Below, piece by piece: positions 17,143-25,830 of a stretch of 64,000 nucleotides of DNA. The position numbers were made by a program, and so were the translations under genes. The notes under the pieces were generated by a model. The model worked only from the letters and a program-made list of their open reading frames with translations. It did no database searches and had not been told where the DNA came from. Each line of letters starts with the position of its first letter. Position 1 is the first letter of the stretch. The DNA is from Candidatus Wolframiiraptor gerlachensis (GTDB lineage: Archaea; Thermoproteota; Nitrososphaeria_A; Caldarchaeales; Wolframiiraptoraceae): positions 62,001-126,000 of the forward strand of contig JAJPCT020000016.1 of assembly GCA_021323375.2 (NCBI GenBank), in the 5' to 3' direction.

Positions 17143-18510
17143 CTATGCTCCCCCGCTAAGCCTCCTTATAGTCTCCATTATCACGTTCTCCGCCTCGCCC
17201 ACTATCTCGCTCAGCCTCTTCTCCGTCCTCGCCTCTGCCGTCATCTTCACCTGGGGCATGGTGTTGGACTGTCTAACAAGGATCCAGCCATCATCGAAAT
17301 AGGCCTTTACACCATCTATAGTGCTCACCTTGAGGCCCTTCTCCCGATAGTATCTCGCGATTTCCTCCACGACCCTAGCCTTCAACTCATCCGGGCACTC
17401 GAACGTCTTTATCGGTATAGATGGATACTTGGGTATCTCATCAACGAGCTTGGAGAGCTTCTTACCCGTCCTCGCAACTATCTCCGCCATCTTAAGGGTC
17501 GCGTAAACCGCGTCATCAAAGCCCCAAATCTCCGGGAAGTAGAAGTGGTTACTCTTCTCGCCGCCGATGACCGCTTTCAGCTCCCTGACAGCGTTCAGGA
17601 GGAAAGCTCTTCCAACTCTCATCTCGACGGGCTCGCACCCCTTCTCGAGAATAATCTCCCTAAGAGCGCTGCTACTCGACACGTCATAGACAACCTTACC
17701 CCGTTTATCCAAATGCTTGACATAGATCGCGAGCGTGATGTCCCCTGGGATTATCCTGCCTAGATCATCCACGAAGACAACTCTATCTCCATCACCATCA
17801 AATCCAGCGCCAAAGTCTGCTCCTGATTCAACAACGATTCGCTGTAGATCCTTTAAGGTCTCCTCTGTGGGCTCGGGGAGGTGGCCCGGGAAACGGCCAT
17901 CTGGAACATCATTTATGCTCACGATCTCTATTCCAAGCCTCTCCGCTATCTTGGGGAATGGTATTGCAGCCGCCCCATTAGAATAGTCCACCGCGATCTT
18001 CATACGGGCACCTATCCTGAACTTTGAGACCATGAACTCGATATAGGGCGCGAGTATGTCAACCTTCTCAATCTTTCCCGGCCTCTCACCCTCCCTAAAC
18101 CTCCTATTAATGATCATGTCTCTCAGTTCCTCCATTCCGGCTCCGGCCGAGAGCGTCGCTCCTCCCTGCTTCACGATCTTAAACCCATTCCACTCGGGCG
18201 GATTATGGCTCGCTGTGACCTGAACCCCTCCATCAACTTTGAAATAAACCGTGGAGAAGTATAGCATGGGCGTCGAGACCATTCCAACATCCAGCACATC
18301 ACATCCAGCTCTGGTCAAGCCCCTCGCCAAACCCGCTACCAGCACCTCTCCACCTATCCTAACATCCCTACCAACAACAACCCTGCCACGATTACCGAGA
18401 AATGTCCCATAGGCTAGGCCGATGAGCTCGGCGACCACCTCATCCAGATCCTGACCATAGACCCCCCTAATGTCATAAGCTCTAAAGATGTGCGGCTTCA
18501 CGGAAACCAT
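17143..18510 (-). CDS. Phosphomannomutase/phosphoglucomutase
   Basis: This 455-residue alpha-D-phosphohexomutase starts with AYDIRGVYG. It has the phosphoserine loop TASHNPPEWNG, the metal loop GFDGDGDRVVF, the sugar loop GGEKSNHFYF and the C-terminal phosphate-binding VRQSNTMPQVKM. It interconverts hexose 1- and 6-phosphates for nucleotide-sugar synthesis. Mannose versus glucose preference cannot be told. Confidence 0.93.
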   Translation of the reverse strand: MVSVKPHIFRAYDIRGVYGQDLDEVVAELIGLAYGTFLGNRGRVVVGRDVRIGGEVLVAGLARGLTRAGCDVLDVGMVSTPMLYFSTVYFKVDGGVQVTASHNPPEWNGFKIVKQGGATLSAGAGMEELRDMIINRRFREGERPGKIEKVDILAPYIEFMVSKFRIGARMKIAVDYSNGAAAIPFPKIAERLGIEIVSINDVPDGRFPGHLPEPTEETLKDLQRIVVESGADFGAGFDGDGDRVVFVDDLGRIIPGDITLAIYVKHLDKRGKVVYDVSSSSALREIILEKGCEPVEMRVGRAFLLNAVRELKAVIGGEKSNHFYFPEIWGFDDAVYATLKMAEIVARTGKKLSKLVDEIPKYPSIPIKTFECPDELKARVVEEIARYYREKGLKVSTIDGVKAYFDDGWILVRQSNTMPQVKMTAEARTEKRLSEIVGEAENVIMETIRRLSGGA

Positions 18511-18718
18511 AATTATCTAGTATCAGAGTTGCTCAGCCTCAACTTTAACCCTTTTTCAAGGCCAAGTATGGCCAAAATGCACCAAAACATAGCTCAATAA
18601 TGGCGCAGCGCGGGGCTGTTCATCACCCCTAATATACCTTTCTCAGGCTTAGGGGCCGAAAAAACCCCGGAGTAAAGCTAAATTTATGGGCTTGAAAAAC
18701 ACGAATAATTGAGAAAAC

Positions 18719-18895
18719 ATGCCCCGTGAAAGGATCGTGGTTGAATCAAAGGTACGAGAGCTTCTGCCGGAAGGAATACGCCTCGCATCCGACGCTCTCG
18801 ACGGACTCGACCAAGCCGTTAGAGAACTGATAAACAAGGCCGTGCAAAGATGCAAAGCAAATGGAAGAAAGACAATAATTAAAGAGGACTTCTAA
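18719..18895 (+). CDS. Very short histone-fold protein (58 aa)
   Basis: ATG at 18719 opens a 58-codon gene starting MPRERIVVESKVRELLPEG and ending with INKAVQRCKANGRKTIIKED and a final F. The GRKT-x3-ED segment matches loop 2 of archaeal histones (AGRKTVKAED), and the preceding helix has the same pattern as histone helix 2. The third helix is essentially missing, so it is a minimal variant. A TATA-like TAAATTTATG lies 35 bp upstream. It could be chromatin protein or a DUF1931-like relative. Confidence 0.6.
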   Translation: MPRERIVVESKVRELLPEGIRLASDALDGLDQAVRELINKAVQRCKANGRKTIIKEDF

Positions 18896-18984
18896 CACTC
18901 TCCAACACACTATTTTCTATTCCTCCCAAAGATTTTTCCAGGATGAAAAAATGGAACGATGTGGAAATTGAACTGTTATCCTTA

Positions 18985-20169
18985 TTACCAGTACTTGATC
19001 CCCCTATTCTTAATGTAGTCGTAGACCTTTTTCGCGGTCTTCTCCATCCCGAAGGCCTTAAGGTGTAGAAGGGTCTCCGCATACGCCTTGCTCCTTATCG
19101 CGTTCTTAGTCTCGTCTGATATCTTGTCGAATTCGTTGAAGAACTGTTTTAGCGCGAACTTAGAGTTCTCGACGAATATTTCAGCCTCAGGCACCCCCTC
19201 CTTTCTATAGCTCTCAATAACCCACTTGTAGACCCTCCGGTATAGTTCTGGCTCGTAGATTCTCAAGATATCATAGACCATGAGCATATAGATTGTCGCG
19301 ACGTTGCCCTTACCTATCACCCCCTTCGGGAATTTTTCTGCAATGAGGTGGAGTGGTGTCCCGCTCACGCCATGCTGAGCAACTCTAGTTGGATACCCGT
19401 TATCCCATAATGCTCGAACTATCTCAACTGTGCGCTGGATGTTTATCCCGAGCTGTGGTATTATATTACCCTCCGCGTCCACCGAGACGCCATGTTTTGA
19501 GCCATTGTTTATCGCGAGCCAGTGGAGGTCGACTCCATTCTGCTTCATGCTCTTCACGTAGTGTAAGGCCTCCTCGACAGTTGTTAGCTCTGTCTTGCCT
19601 ATCTCGCCGACCTCGCCCTCCCTACCATAGTTCCTGTGCCCTATCAGCTCATCTAAGTACCTGAACATCTCTGTGCCAACCTCAATTATCCGCTTAAGTT
19701 GCTCAGGCACGGTATCCTTGGTTAGGTCGAAGAGGTATGAGGCGTCTATGGCGAAGCTTGTGAACCCTGCCTCAACCCTAGCGGCAAGCTCTCGCTTAAC
19801 GTTCTCGATCTCCTCATCGGTGCCCTTCCTGATCACGACGTGATCTGCGTGGAGGACGTAGCCATACCAGCCGACATTCTCCGCAGCCTTTCTCACGCGC
19901 TCGGCGAATGTTTTAGGTGTCAGGCCGGTATAACCTCCCTTCAAGTTCATCTCGGATAGGGCTAGCTCAAGGATCACCACGTTCTCAGTATCCTTGGCCG
20001 CCTTCAGAACCCCCTCAATCACCTCGAGGGTAACCCTTGGATTGACCGCGAGGACTATCTCCCTCGGCGGCGTCAAGGCCTCGAAGAGAACATTCCCCGG
20101 TATCGGGGGCTTGGGATCCTCGAAAAATGCCACATGCTCTGGTTTCATCCAGTCAGCCACCTCAATCAC
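18985..20169 (-). CDS. Class II fructose-bisphosphate aldolase-like protein
   Basis: This 394-residue TIM-barrel protein has class II aldolase landmarks in order: VLHADHVVI (zinc His and catalytic Asp), FAIDASYLFD, GEVGEIGKTE, NNGSKHGVSVD (second zinc His) and RVAQHGVSGTPLHL (third zinc His and phosphate loop). It may cleave fructose- or tagatose-bisphosphate. Most archaea use the unrelated class IA aldolase or FBP aldolase/phosphatase, so this is unusual. The start is GTG at 20169; an ATG seven codons in is possible. Confidence 0.75.
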   Translation of the reverse strand: MIEVADWMKPEHVAFFEDPKPPIPGNVLFEALTPPREIVLAVNPRVTLEVIEGVLKAAKDTENVVILELALSEMNLKGGYTGLTPKTFAERVRKAAENVGWYGYVLHADHVVIRKGTDEEIENVKRELAARVEAGFTSFAIDASYLFDLTKDTVPEQLKRIIEVGTEMFRYLDELIGHRNYGREGEVGEIGKTELTTVEEALHYVKSMKQNGVDLHWLAINNGSKHGVSVDAEGNIIPQLGINIQRTVEIVRALWDNGYPTRVAQHGVSGTPLHLIAEKFPKGVIGKGNVATIYMLMVYDILRIYEPELYRRVYKWVIESYRKEGVPEAEIFVENSKFALKQFFNEFDKISDETKNAIRSKAYAETLLHLKAFGMEKTAKKVYDYIKNRGIKYW

Positions 20170-20331
20170 AAGTTAGCGCTCCTATAATTTAACACTTTGC
20201 ATATAGGAAAAGGCTAAATACCATGCTCCAGCCGAGGGCGGCCATTTTAACATCGAAAAAGCATCCCCTACAGCCCCTTTTTAGCCCCCTCTCCTTAGAC
20301 TTAGAGGGCTGCATCGAGGGGTTAAGCCCTC

Positions 20332-21195
20332 ATGATTTTTATGGTGGATGGGCGTTTTGATCCTGAAATGGCTCAAGGTGTGGTCGTGATCGGCTTAGGC
20401 GAGGTTGGTAAGCCCATCTACGAGATCTTGAAGGAGAGCTTTGCAGAGGTATATGGTTATGATCTCAATCCATCCGCCCGGGTTGATGAGCTGGAGAACA
20501 TCCCCACCAGCATTGATGTGATCCATATAGCCTATCCATTTAAGGGATTTAATGACTTCGTGGACTCGGTGGCTGGTTATGCGTATAAGCTCGGGGCTGA
20601 GACCGTTATCGTGCATTCGACAGTAGCTCCGGGCACTACCCGAATCATCCAGTCGAGGATCGAGGCCTATGTAGCCTATTCGCCGGTAAGGGGCAAACAT
20701 CCGTATCTCAAGGATCATCTGATGTTCTGGCCCAAGTGGGTCTCAGCAGTGAATAAAGAGGCCTTGGAGCATGCTAGGATCCATCTCGAGCAGGCAGGCT
20801 TCAGGGTGAGGGTTGCCCCCGATCCCGAGTCTCTCGAGCTGGCGAAGCTCTGGGAGACGGTGTATAGGGCCGCGATGATAGCATGCTGGCAGGAGGCCCA
20901 TAGGATCGCGAGGATGTTCAAGGCGGATATCGGCGTCATCGCCGAATTCATCTCCGAGGTTCATGAGGTGCTTCGCGATAGGCCGGTCTACTACCCGGAC
21001 TTCATAGGAGGACACTGCCTAATACCCAACACCCGGATACTTCATGAGATAACAGGCTCGGATCTCCTAGAATTCATCCTCCAATCAAATGAGAAGCGCG
21101 CCGAAGAGATGCGTGACGAGAGTATCGCAAGAGAGGTGGAGAAGGTTAAGAGAATCTGGCTAAACCTTGCCCCCAAGGAGTATTATCGCATGTAG
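20332..21195 (+). CDS. Nucleotide-sugar dehydrogenase-like protein lacking the C-terminal domain
   Basis: The protein has 287 residues. VVVIGLGEVGKPIYEIL is a Rossmann loop, VHSTVAPGTTR matches the UDP-sugar dehydrogenase family, and FIGGHCLIPN retains the cysteine used by those enzymes (usual form GGHCIPVDP). The family is normally about 420 residues, and the nucleotide-sugar binding C-terminal domain is absent. The enzyme therefore probably acts on another substrate or needs a partner. A GAGGGCT/AGCCCTC hairpin ends directly before the ATG. Confidence 0.65.
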   Translation: MIFMVDGRFDPEMAQGVVVIGLGEVGKPIYEILKESFAEVYGYDLNPSARVDELENIPTSIDVIHIAYPFKGFNDFVDSVAGYAYKLGAETVIVHSTVAPGTTRIIQSRIEAYVAYSPVRGKHPYLKDHLMFWPKWVSAVNKEALEHARIHLEQAGFRVRVAPDPESLELAKLWETVYRAAMIACWQEAHRIARMFKADIGVIAEFISEVHEVLRDRPVYYPDFIGGHCLIPNTRILHEITGSDLLEFILQSNEKRAEEMRDESIAREVEKVKRIWLNLAPKEYYRM

Positions 21196-21243
21196 TTGGA
21201 ATAATTTAATTTTTGAATATACTCAGGGTGCGCGCCAGCATAT

Positions 21244-22254
21244 TCATACCTTTTTCATGTCCTTCATGTTTGCTAAGCAGTGGGGTGCGAATGTCTCAAC
21301 CTGTATCCCCCTTTCAACTATGGCAGCTGCGGGCGTGATTCCTCCAGCCATGGAGATCCCGAACCTATCTAGCGACACCGGGATCCCTAGAACAGGCTCA
21401 TTTGACCTCCCGATCTTTAGGATCCCACTCCATCCCTTCCTCACCATCTTGTCAATTATTTCGATGGTCTTTTCCTCAGCCTCCGCAGGTATCTCCCTCA
21501 TATTGGCTGGAACCATCCCTGAGCCAGTCTTTAGAACATTCAGTATAGATGTAGCCCGCTTATAGACGAATATCTCGAGGGGATGTATGGTTGTGTGCTC
21601 GTAGTCTAGAACGTCCACGAAGCGTATGGGCTTTCTCCTCAGGAATTGAACGAGACCGCCGTATTTCAGGAATATGGGTATGCCATTTTTCATCAAGACA
21701 CCGTCTATGGTTAGGTTACAGACTGTGAGTAGTGCAATCTTACCCTCGGGCGCACTGACGCTCCTATACTCCTCATTCTCTTCGATTATCATGTAGTAGG
21801 GCGCGGGTAGGAGCCCATTTTCATAGAGTGAGCGAATCAGATCTATGGCCTCCTCGGCATGGCTTTTATCTATGACTGTTATATTCGCCACGACATCCCC
21901 GGAATTGTTATCGGGGTAATAGGTCGTCTTATAGGCTAGCGACATGTATTTCGTCAGGATTGAGCCCATCCTCTCGTAGGCTAGAGCTCGGGTTAGCTCT
22001 TCCAAGCCCTTCTCCGTGATCCTTCTACCAATCCTCTCATGGCCCTCGACAAATCCCCTCTCCTCAAGGATCTTGAGATGATATCTAACGGCTCTTTCGC
22101 TGAGCAGGAAGCCCCGCTTAGCAAGCTCCCTCTGTATTATTGATGAGCCGATTGGCTCGACATGCTCGCTCAGGATTCTCAGAATCTCTATCTGCTTCCT
22201 ATCAAGCTCTTCAGCCGACAAGGGGGCGCTCCACCCTCTCCGAGAGATAGACAA
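21244..22254 (-). CDS. NrpR-like transcriptional repressor (winged helix plus one NRD domain)
   Basis: This is a 336-residue protein. Residues 15-85 are a winged helix (RKQIEILRILSEHVEPIGSS ... LSERAVRYHLKILEERGF). The rest matches the nitrogen-regulator effector domain of archaeal NrpR, with GLVQFLRRKPIRFVDVLDYE, MVPANMREIPAEA and GIPVSLDRFGISMAGGITPA. NrpR represses nitrogen-assimilation genes and releases DNA when 2-oxoglutarate binds. The divergent neighbour is glutamate dehydrogenase, a natural target. It has one effector domain where some species have two. Confidence 0.82.
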   Translation of the reverse strand: MSISRRGWSAPLSAEELDRKQIEILRILSEHVEPIGSSIIQRELAKRGFLLSERAVRYHLKILEERGFVEGHERIGRRITEKGLEELTRALAYERMGSILTKYMSLAYKTTYYPDNNSGDVVANITVIDKSHAEEAIDLIRSLYENGLLPAPYYMIIEENEEYRSVSAPEGKIALLTVCNLTIDGVLMKNGIPIFLKYGGLVQFLRRKPIRFVDVLDYEHTTIHPLEIFVYKRATSILNVLKTGSGMVPANMREIPAEAEEKTIEIIDKMVRKGWSGILKIGRSNEPVLGIPVSLDRFGISMAGGITPAAAIVERGIQVETFAPHCLANMKDMKKV

Positions 22255-22340
22255 CTGGAAGCAACGCGAGATAAGGTTTCATGGCCTTATCACAGTTTGC
22301 AGAGCATATCATAATCATAATATCGTATTGAGGTGGGGTC

Positions 22341-22372
22341 ATACGGTAACGTATTGCCGAAATTCTTATAAG
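22341..22372 (+). promoter_or_regulatory. Glutamate dehydrogenase promoter with candidate operator
   Basis: ATACGGTAACGTAT (22341-22354) is an inverted repeat with 5-bp arms and a 4-base spacer. It lies just before the TATA box AATTCTTATAAG (22361-22372). A second CGTATTG occurs about 25 bp upstream of the one here. The NrpR-like gene is divergent, so this is the best candidate for its binding site. The motif differs from the GGAA-N6-TTCC site known for methanogen NrpR. Confidence 0.45.
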
Positions 22373-22414
22373 TGATGAACTTCGAGAGGTGAGCCAGATT
22401 TGGAGGTGGAGTTT

Positions 22415-23674
22415 ATGAGCGGATTAGATCCATTTGAGATGGCTGTTAAGCAACTTGAGAGGGCTGCCCGCTACATGGAGATAAGCGAGGAGGCGCTTGA
22501 GTTCCTTAAGAGGCCGATGAGGATCTTGGAGGTCTCCATCCCCGTCGAGATGGACGATGGGTCTGTGAAGGTCTTCACCGGCTTTAGGGTTCAGCATAAC
22601 TGGGCTCTAGGGCCTACCAAGGGCGGTATAAGGTGGCATCCCGAGGAGACTCTCAGCACAGTCAAGGCCCTCGCGATGTGGATGACGTGGAAATGCGCAA
22701 CGCTCGGGCTGCCATATGGCGGGGGCAAGGGAGGAGTGGTGGTAGACCCGAAGAGGCTCAGCGACCGGGAGAAGGAGAGGCTGGCGAGAGGCTATATAAG
22801 GGCAATCTATGACGTGATAAGCCCCTACACCGATATCCCAGCGCCCGATGTCTACACTAACCCGCAGATCATGGCATGGATGATGGACGAGTATGAGGTA
22901 ATTTCTAGGAGAAGGGATCCATCATTCGGGATAATTACCGGGAAGCCTATTATCGTCGGCGGGTCCCTAGGGAGGGAGACCGCGACAGCTCAGGGTGCCA
23001 TATTCACGGTGAGGGAGGCCGCGAAAGTCCTCAAGATGAGCCTTGAGGGCAAGAGGGTCGCCGTTCAGGGTTATGGAAATGCGGGATACTATATGGCAAA
23101 GCTCGCTAGGGAGCAGCTAAAGATGAAGGTTATAGCTGTCTCCGACTCTAAGGGCGGGATCTATAACCCGGATGGCATTGACCCTGATAAAGTTCTCAAG
23201 TGGAAGCAGGAGCACGGCTCGGTCGTGGACTTCCCAGGCGCCACGAACATAACAAATGACGAGCTTCTAACACTCGATGTCGAGGTCCTAGCACCCTCCG
23301 CGATAGAGGGAGTGATTCATAAGGGCAACGCGGATAAGATCAGGGCCAAGATACTGGCCGAGGTCGCAAACGGCCCAGTGACGCCGGAGGCCGATGAGAT
23401 ACTCTTCGAGAAGGGCGTTCTCCAGATACCAGACTTCCTCTGCAACGCTGGTGGAGTGACCGTGAGCTACTTCGAGTGGGTCCAGAACATAACAGGCTAC
23501 TACTGGAGCGAGGAGGAGGTGAGGGAGAGGCTGGATAAGAAGATGACCGAGGCATTCTGGGGAGTATACAGCATCCACAAGGAAAAGAGGATACACATGA
23601 GGGACGCGGCATATGTGAGGGCCGTCACAAGAGTATACGAGGCGATGAAGGCACGCGGATGGGTGAAAAAATAG
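22415..23674 (+). CDS. gdhA: Glutamate dehydrogenase (NAD(P)-dependent)
   Basis: This protein of about 419 residues interconverts glutamate and 2-oxoglutarate plus ammonia. [17 protein letters not shown] and [14 protein letters not shown] carry the catalytic lysines. [17 protein letters not shown] is the dinucleotide loop and [16 protein letters not shown] the substrate region. ATG at 22415 is chosen because GGAGGTGG sits 5-6 bases upstream; a TTG at 22400 is the alternative. It is probably regulated by the divergent NrpR-like protein. Confidence 0.96.
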   Translation: MSGLDPFEMAVKQLERAARYMEISEEALEFLKRPMRILEVSIPVEMDDGSVKVFTGFRVQHNWALGPTKGGIRWHPEETLSTVKALAMWMTWKCATLGLPYGGGKGGVVVDPKRLSDREKERLARGYIRAIYDVISPYTDIPAPDVYTNPQIMAWMMDEYEVISRRRDPSFGIITGKPIIVGGSLGRETATAQGAIFTVREAAKVLKMSLEGKRVAVQGYGNAGYYMAKLAREQLKMKVIAVSDSKGGIYNPDGIDPDKVLKWKQEHGSVVDFPGATNITNDELLTLDVEVLAPSAIEGVIHKGNADKIRAKILAEVANGPVTPEADEILFEKGVLQIPDFLCNAGGVTVSYFEWVQNITGYYWSEEEVRERLDKKMTEAFWGVYSIHKEKRIHMRDAAYVRAVTRVYEAMKARGWVKK

Positions 23675-23728
23675 AAATCCCCAACCCCTATCTCTCAAAA
23701 TCATCCATCTTTAATTAGGAGAATCTCT

Positions 23729-24078
23729 TCAGACGAGCATCATTCGCATAGACCTAAGTTCCCGCTTAAATGGGTCTAGAATAAGCCCGAGAATCTCTAG
23801 CGTTACTGCACCTAGAACAGGCTGATCACCCTCCTCCCCCAATACTACTGGAGTATGCCCCTCGCCCTGCGGCAGGATAATATAGTACTCTGAGACCTTC
23901 CTCCTCATCCTTGTCCCATCCGCAAGGATAAATTCATGTTCTCGAATGGGTTTTAGCCCTATCTTCCTCCAGACATTGCGGGGAGAACAGTATACGTGGC
24001 TCCGCTATCAATGAGGAAAGAGAGTTCCTCCTCTCCCGTTGGTCCTCTTACGATCCCCTCAACATGTACTAGGCCTAA
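23729..24078 (-). pseudogene. Retropepsin-like (clan AA) aspartic protease, frameshifted
   Basis: The reverse strand reads GLVHVEGIVRGPTGEEE, then SFLIDSGATYTVLP with the catalytic DSGAT. It then breaks frame and resumes as VWRKIGLKPIREHEFILADG, ending VLGAVTLEILGLILDPFKRE. Adding one C to the CCCC run near 23980 restores a protein of about 115 residues typical of archaeal single-domain aspartic proteases. No start codon is visible at the expected N-terminus, so there may be a second lesion. Confidence 0.7.
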
Positions 24079-24120
24079 AGTTTCTCAAAGGCTCTTTTTG
24101 GAGTTAGGGGTATTAAAGCG

Positions 24121-24534
24121 TTACTTGAGTGGGACGTACATGCTGGATCTTGTCGCCCCCACTCCGGCTTTTCCATGCTTCACCTGTTTGCATGTTATCG
24201 CGAATTCTCCCAGCCTATGCCCTATCATCTCGGGCTTTATCTCAACCGGGACGAATTCCTTCCCATTGTATACGTGTATTGTTAAGCCGACCATCTCAGG
24301 CAGGATCACCATGTCCCTCGCATGTGTCTTGATAGGCTTCTTCGGCTTCTCACCCCTCTTCAGCATCTCATTCGCCTCTCTCACCTTCTCGAGAAGCCTT
24401 AGCTGGACGTGGTTCAGGCCGCGCATAAGGCTCCTCCTCATCCTACTTGGCAGTAGCTTTATGAACTGATCCATGCTCATCTGCCTAAGCTCATCCAGCG
24501 TGTAGCCTCTGTAGGTGAACTCCCGCCTTGATAT
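24121..24534 (-). CDS. rps19: Ribosomal protein S19 (uS19), apparent AUA start
   Basis: S19 features are clear: [50 protein letters not shown]. The first ATG (24480) would give 119 residues and lose the conserved N-terminus [16 protein letters not shown], which is encoded in frame upstream. Extending to the AUA codon at 24534 gives [10 protein letters not shown]. An AAGGTGA ribosome-binding site lies 5-6 bases before that AUA, and a stop sits just beyond. A non-canonical start or a sequencing error of AUG is implied. It lies 5 kb from rpl2, not next to it. Confidence 0.88.
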   Translation of the reverse strand: MSRREFTYRGYTLDELRQMSMDQFIKLLPSRMRRSLMRGLNHVQLRLLEKVREANEMLKRGEKPKKPIKTHARDMVILPEMVGLTIHVYNGKEFVPVEIKPEMIGHRLGEFAITCKQVKHGKAGVGATRSSMYVPLK

Positions 24535-24608
24535 AGGGCTTCACCTTCCTTTTTATCAGCTGACATGTTAATAAAGATAATGGGGGTCTGCTAAGACGCT
24601 CATGTCCA

Positions 24609-24821
24609 TCAACCTACCTCCCAGAACCTCTTTCTACATGCTTCGCATACTACCTGAACAATCCGGCTATCTACTATGACCGCATAACTCCTAACCCTCT
24701 CCTTAAGCCCCCTCTTTGTTAAAGCTATAAGACTTCCACATAGATCACATACCGCCTCGTACCTCTCAATATGTAAGACCTCTCTGATCCTGCCTTTCTT
24801 ATCAACAGTCGTGATTATCAA
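24609..24821 (-). CDS. Small zinc-ribbon protein (70 aa)
   Basis: The 70 residues carry two CxxC pairs, EAVCDLCGSLIALTKRG and VVCEACRKRFWEV, which form a four-Cys zinc site. A frameshifted relative lies at 54395-54639 and a shorter fragment near 47640-47770. In both this locus and the 54-kb locus, the gene sits on the opposite strand just upstream of an IS110-like transposase. It may be a passenger or transcription-related zinc ribbon; function is unknown. Confidence 0.7.
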   Translation of the reverse strand: MIITTVDKKGRIREVLHIERYEAVCDLCGSLIALTKRGLKERVRSYAVIVDSRIVQVVCEACRKRFWEVG

Positions 24822-24895
24822 GAGGTCTTAAGGCGAATTCCTGAACCCTTGGGTCTCCATCAATAGGTGCTAGGATGATCATCCTAGCATCCATC

Positions 24896-25219
24896 CTAGA
24901 CCACTCCCACCACTTTATCCCCCTCTAGGATCACTGTCTCACCACCCCAGACACTCCTAACAAGGCTCTTGGTCTCCCTCATATTCTCACTTAAATACGC
25001 GGAGTCCCCATACTCGTTGAAGGCACTAATAGTGAAGATCTTAGACTTGGGGTCATAGACTACTGTAACGGCTATGCATCCGAAGCCCGGCCTGAACCTG
25101 CTCCTAAGCCTTCTTATCCGCCTATAACACTCCTCGTATACCTTATCATACGCCCGACACCTGACAAACAGGCCGTCTATGCCTTTTGGAAGGGGCTTCT
25201 CGGCTGGCCTGCCGCACAC
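24896..25219 (-). CDS. Hypothetical protein (107 aa)
   Basis: The frame starts at GTG (MCGRPAEKPLPKGIDGLFVR) and has a basic helical middle (YRRIRRLRSRFRPG). It ends in a beta-rich segment (VYDPKSKIFTISAFNEYGDS ... VILEGDKVVGVV). I do not recognise a family. It lies in the accessory stretch between rps19 and the IS110-like element and may belong to an integrated element. Confidence 0.45.
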   Translation of the reverse strand: MCGRPAEKPLPKGIDGLFVRCRAYDKVYEECYRRIRRLRSRFRPGFGCIAVTVVYDPKSKIFTISAFNEYGDSAYLSENMRETKSLVRSVWGGETVILEGDKVVGVV

Positions 25220-25221
25220 GT

Positions 25222-25446
25222 ATGCATGTTTTCGGCCTGCTGATACTGCTGACGATCCTAGCCGTCGCGCTGTACTCCTACCTGCTCATCTACGGGGCGA
25301 TTGCGGCATGAGGGCGTTGAAGAGGATTCTATCTAAGGGTCGCCGAGGCCGTCGGCGAGGCCCTGCCGTCGGGGATCATAGACCCCTAGATCCTCTGGTG
25401 GATCATCCTATCGCTAATGCTGCCATTTATTGCTGGCCGGAGTGAT
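25222..25446 (+). other. Broken small membrane-protein frames
   Basis: ATG at 25223 opens a 29-codon hydrophobic peptide (MHVFGLLILLTILAVALYSY). Further on, one frame reads EAVGEALPSGIIDP, meets TAG, then continues ILWWIILSLMLPFIAG. A tryptophan TGG changed to TAG would explain it. These look like decayed genes of a mobile element. Expression is doubtful. Confidence 0.3.
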
Positions 25447-25450
25447 GTGG

Positions 25451-25814
25451 ATGGCCGAGAAGGGATTTATAGTTTATGGAGGCTCCGACCTAAGGAGGCT
25501 GCTGAGGGATGTTGAGGATCGGTATGGCGGCGCGTTCGACGAGCTCGGGCCCGGGCGCCGCCCAGGACTTCAAGCATATGATCGACTGCGTTGACGGCTT
25601 TCTGGATCTCTTGGCGGATCCGAGGGCGGACTCCAGGGTCAAGCTGATAGACTATGCGAGGATCAGGGATGATGTCTTCGAGTTCTGCCGGTTCTACGCC
25701 GGGTGGCTGGGAAATCCATTGATGGAGAGGCTGAGGCATGAGATATATGAGCTGTTGGAGGAGGCCATAGAATGGTGGGGAGAGCAGGATGTCCTCGACA
25801 TCATGGGGTGCTGA
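25451..25814 (+). pseudogene. Frameshifted hypothetical gene upstream of the transposase
   Basis: From ATG 25451 the frame reads MAEKGFIVYGGSDLRRLL and goes on to AFDELGPG. A +1 shift in the GC-rich run near 25550 moves the frame to AAQDFKHMIDCVDGFLDLLA and an acidic helical C-terminus ending GEQDVLDIMGC. The combined product is about 120 residues. The family is not recognised. It ends 16 bases before the transposase start, which has its own GGAGGTGAT ribosome-binding site. Confidence 0.5.
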
Positions 25815-25830
25815 GGAGGAGGTGATATGA

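Noticed and set aside
25433-25442. CTGGCCGGAG, a partial inverted match to the CGCCGGCCAG end box, as a left end of the IS110-like element
   Set aside because: Only 8 of 10 bases match, no counterpart occurs at the other copies, and IS110 elements usually lack terminal inverted repeats.
25308-25446. In-frame TAG in a hydrophobic frame read as pyrrolysine or programmed readthrough
   Set aside because: No pyrrolysine machinery is visible, the surrounding frames are broken, and a simple Trp-to-stop mutation explains it.
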